Of a stretch of 34,303 nucleotides of DNA, positions 33,575-34,303 are shown piece after piece. Below the pieces are notes generated by a model. That model saw only the letters and a list, made by a program, of their open reading frames with translations. It was not told the origin of the DNA and ran no database searches. This DNA is from Smittium mucronatum. Its lineage: Eukaryota; Kickxellomycota; Harpellomycetes; Harpellales; Legeriomycetaceae. The translations under genes and the position numbers were made by a program. Position 1 is the first letter of the stretch. Each line of letters starts with the position of its first letter. The stretch covers positions 1 to 34,303 of the forward strand of contig LSSL01007700.1 in assembly GCA_001953115.1 (NCBI GenBank). Direction: 5' to 3'.

Positions 33575-34303
33575 AATTCCCTACCCAACTTCGATCAGCT
33601 ACTTGAGACTCATTACTAATTAAGCACCGGTTTAAGAGGGTTGAATAATTATTAATACTTTAAATTATTAATATAAGGGCAACAATAATTTCATCCAAAA
33701 AAATATCTGTTATCGGTTCGATTATTTGGCTGGATTTATTAGTGCAGAGCTGAAAAAAAGATTTTTTAGACTCTTTCCCAAATATTTTTTTTCCTGCTAT
33801 AGCCGCACTTAATCGGAAGAAACACTAAAATCTTCATGAAAATTGATTGGTTACTCAAAAATTTTCCTCCGACCAATTATTTTTCAGTTAATAAATTTCA
33901 CCGGTTTCACAATATTTTTTTATCCATTTAGATTTTCCCACCATTAATGCGCTTATTCGGGATCGGTGGGGGTTTTTAATTAAATCAGCAATCCATGTCT
34001 TTGAATTTTTCCATTTGTGAAATGCGCGCTCACGGGCCACGCTAGTTTTCAAAAAAACTGATTTTATTCCCATCTCATTTCTGAGTCTCTCCATAGCTGT
34101 AGATTTTCCTACTTTGGAAGCTAATCGTATTGCATTATAAATTTCACTTTGTATCTGTCCGGTTCTATATTCGCTGATGCCGAATGTTTCACCACCATAA
34201 GTGCCAATTGGCATGAGTACTGAGTTTATAAAATTTATTTTTATTGCAGTGGTTAGATCAGTTCTAAATAGAAATCTATTCTCAAAAAAAAATGCATTTC
34301 TGA
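33575..34303 (-). mobile_element. Non-LTR retrotransposon (LINE) 3' fragment, truncated by window end
   Basis: The region regains a higher GC content near 33575 and holds the end of a LINE open frame at 33888-34303. The stretch 33575-33887 downstream of the stop has stops in all frames but similar composition, so it probably represents the eroded C-terminal or 3' untranslated part. The left boundary is a composition estimate. No poly(A) tail or target duplication can be fixed in such A/T-rich flanks. Confidence 0.65.
33888..34303 (-). CDS. C-terminal part of a LINE reverse transcriptase polyprotein (partial)
   Basis: The frame is open from the window end to a TAA at 33888-33890; an internal ATG at 34212-34214 is not the true start. 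Upstream of it the frame reads RNAFFFENRFLF, then KINFINSVLMPIGTYGGETF, the L(M/L)PxxTYGGExxG block that lies just after the reverse transcriptase domain in LINE elements of early-diverging fungi. It continues with a helix AIRLASKVGKSTAMERLRNE, then MGI, ARERAFHKWKNSKTW and SKWIKKY. I know the YGGE, then AMERLR-E-GI, then AR-RA--KW order from zygomycete LINE proteins, where the protein usually runs further, so the stop here is probably premature. The catalytic YxDD core would lie outside the window. Probably a pseudogene, but no break is seen within the visible part. Confidence 0.75.
   Translation of the reverse strand, partial: RNAFFFENRFLFRTDLTTAIKINFINSVLMPIGTYGGETFGISEYRTGQIQSEIYNAIRLASKVGKSTAMERLRNEMGIKSVFLKTSVARERAFHKWKNSKTWIADLIKNPHRSRISALMVGKSKWIKKYCETGEIY

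Noticed and set aside
1..34303. CRISPR array, prokaryotic operon, rRNA or origin of replication
   Set aside because: No regularly spaced direct repeats, no tightly packed same-strand genes and no rRNA-like conserved blocks were seen; the sequence is eukaryotic in character.

Overview
The window looks like a gene-poor, very AT-rich stretch of a eukaryotic genome, most likely a fungus and probably an early-diverging (zygomycete-grade) one. The fungal call rests on the only intact gene, an intronless transporter at 20353-21681 (minus). Its closest resemblance is to fungal Mch-type monocarboxylate permeases of the major facilitator superfamily. The transposon relics point the same way: DIRS-type tyrosine-recombinase retrotransposons and a non-LTR (LINE) tail of the kind common in zygomycete genomes. 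The taxonomic placement is inference.

Layout. 1-575: a moderately GC-rich repeat of unknown nature with a 43-bp tandem duplication. Its first 240 bases match a second copy at 22757-22983. 576-3673 (minus): a decayed DIRS-like element (copy A) with recognisable gag, reverse transcriptase (YLDD), RNase H and downstream region. 3674-9311: AT-rich DNA with no convincing gene. 9312-9599: a long palindrome whose centre (9372-9550) is a 179-bp miniature relative of the DIRS family. 9602-13600 (minus): a nearly full-length but inactivated DIRS-like element (copy B) with 22-bp inverted terminal repeats. It carries, in order, gag, reverse transcriptase, RNase H, a methyltransferase-like segment and a tyrosine recombinase. 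13601-20352: AT-rich DNA with one short cysteine-containing open frame. 20353-21681: the transporter gene. 21682-33574: about 12 kb of AT-rich DNA with no convincing gene apart from the repeat at 22757-22983. 33575-34303 (minus): the 3' part of a LINE, cut by the window end.

The composition is two-phased. The transposon relics and the transporter have clearly more G and C than the surrounding DNA, which is strongly A/T-dominated and full of homopolymer and short tandem runs. Every recognisable mobile element lies on the minus strand except the miniature element. Nothing suggests the transporter belongs to a cluster; it stands alone among decayed repeats. The most notable content is the DIRS family: two diverged copies, a defined terminal inverted repeat and a miniature derivative touching the end of the larger copy.
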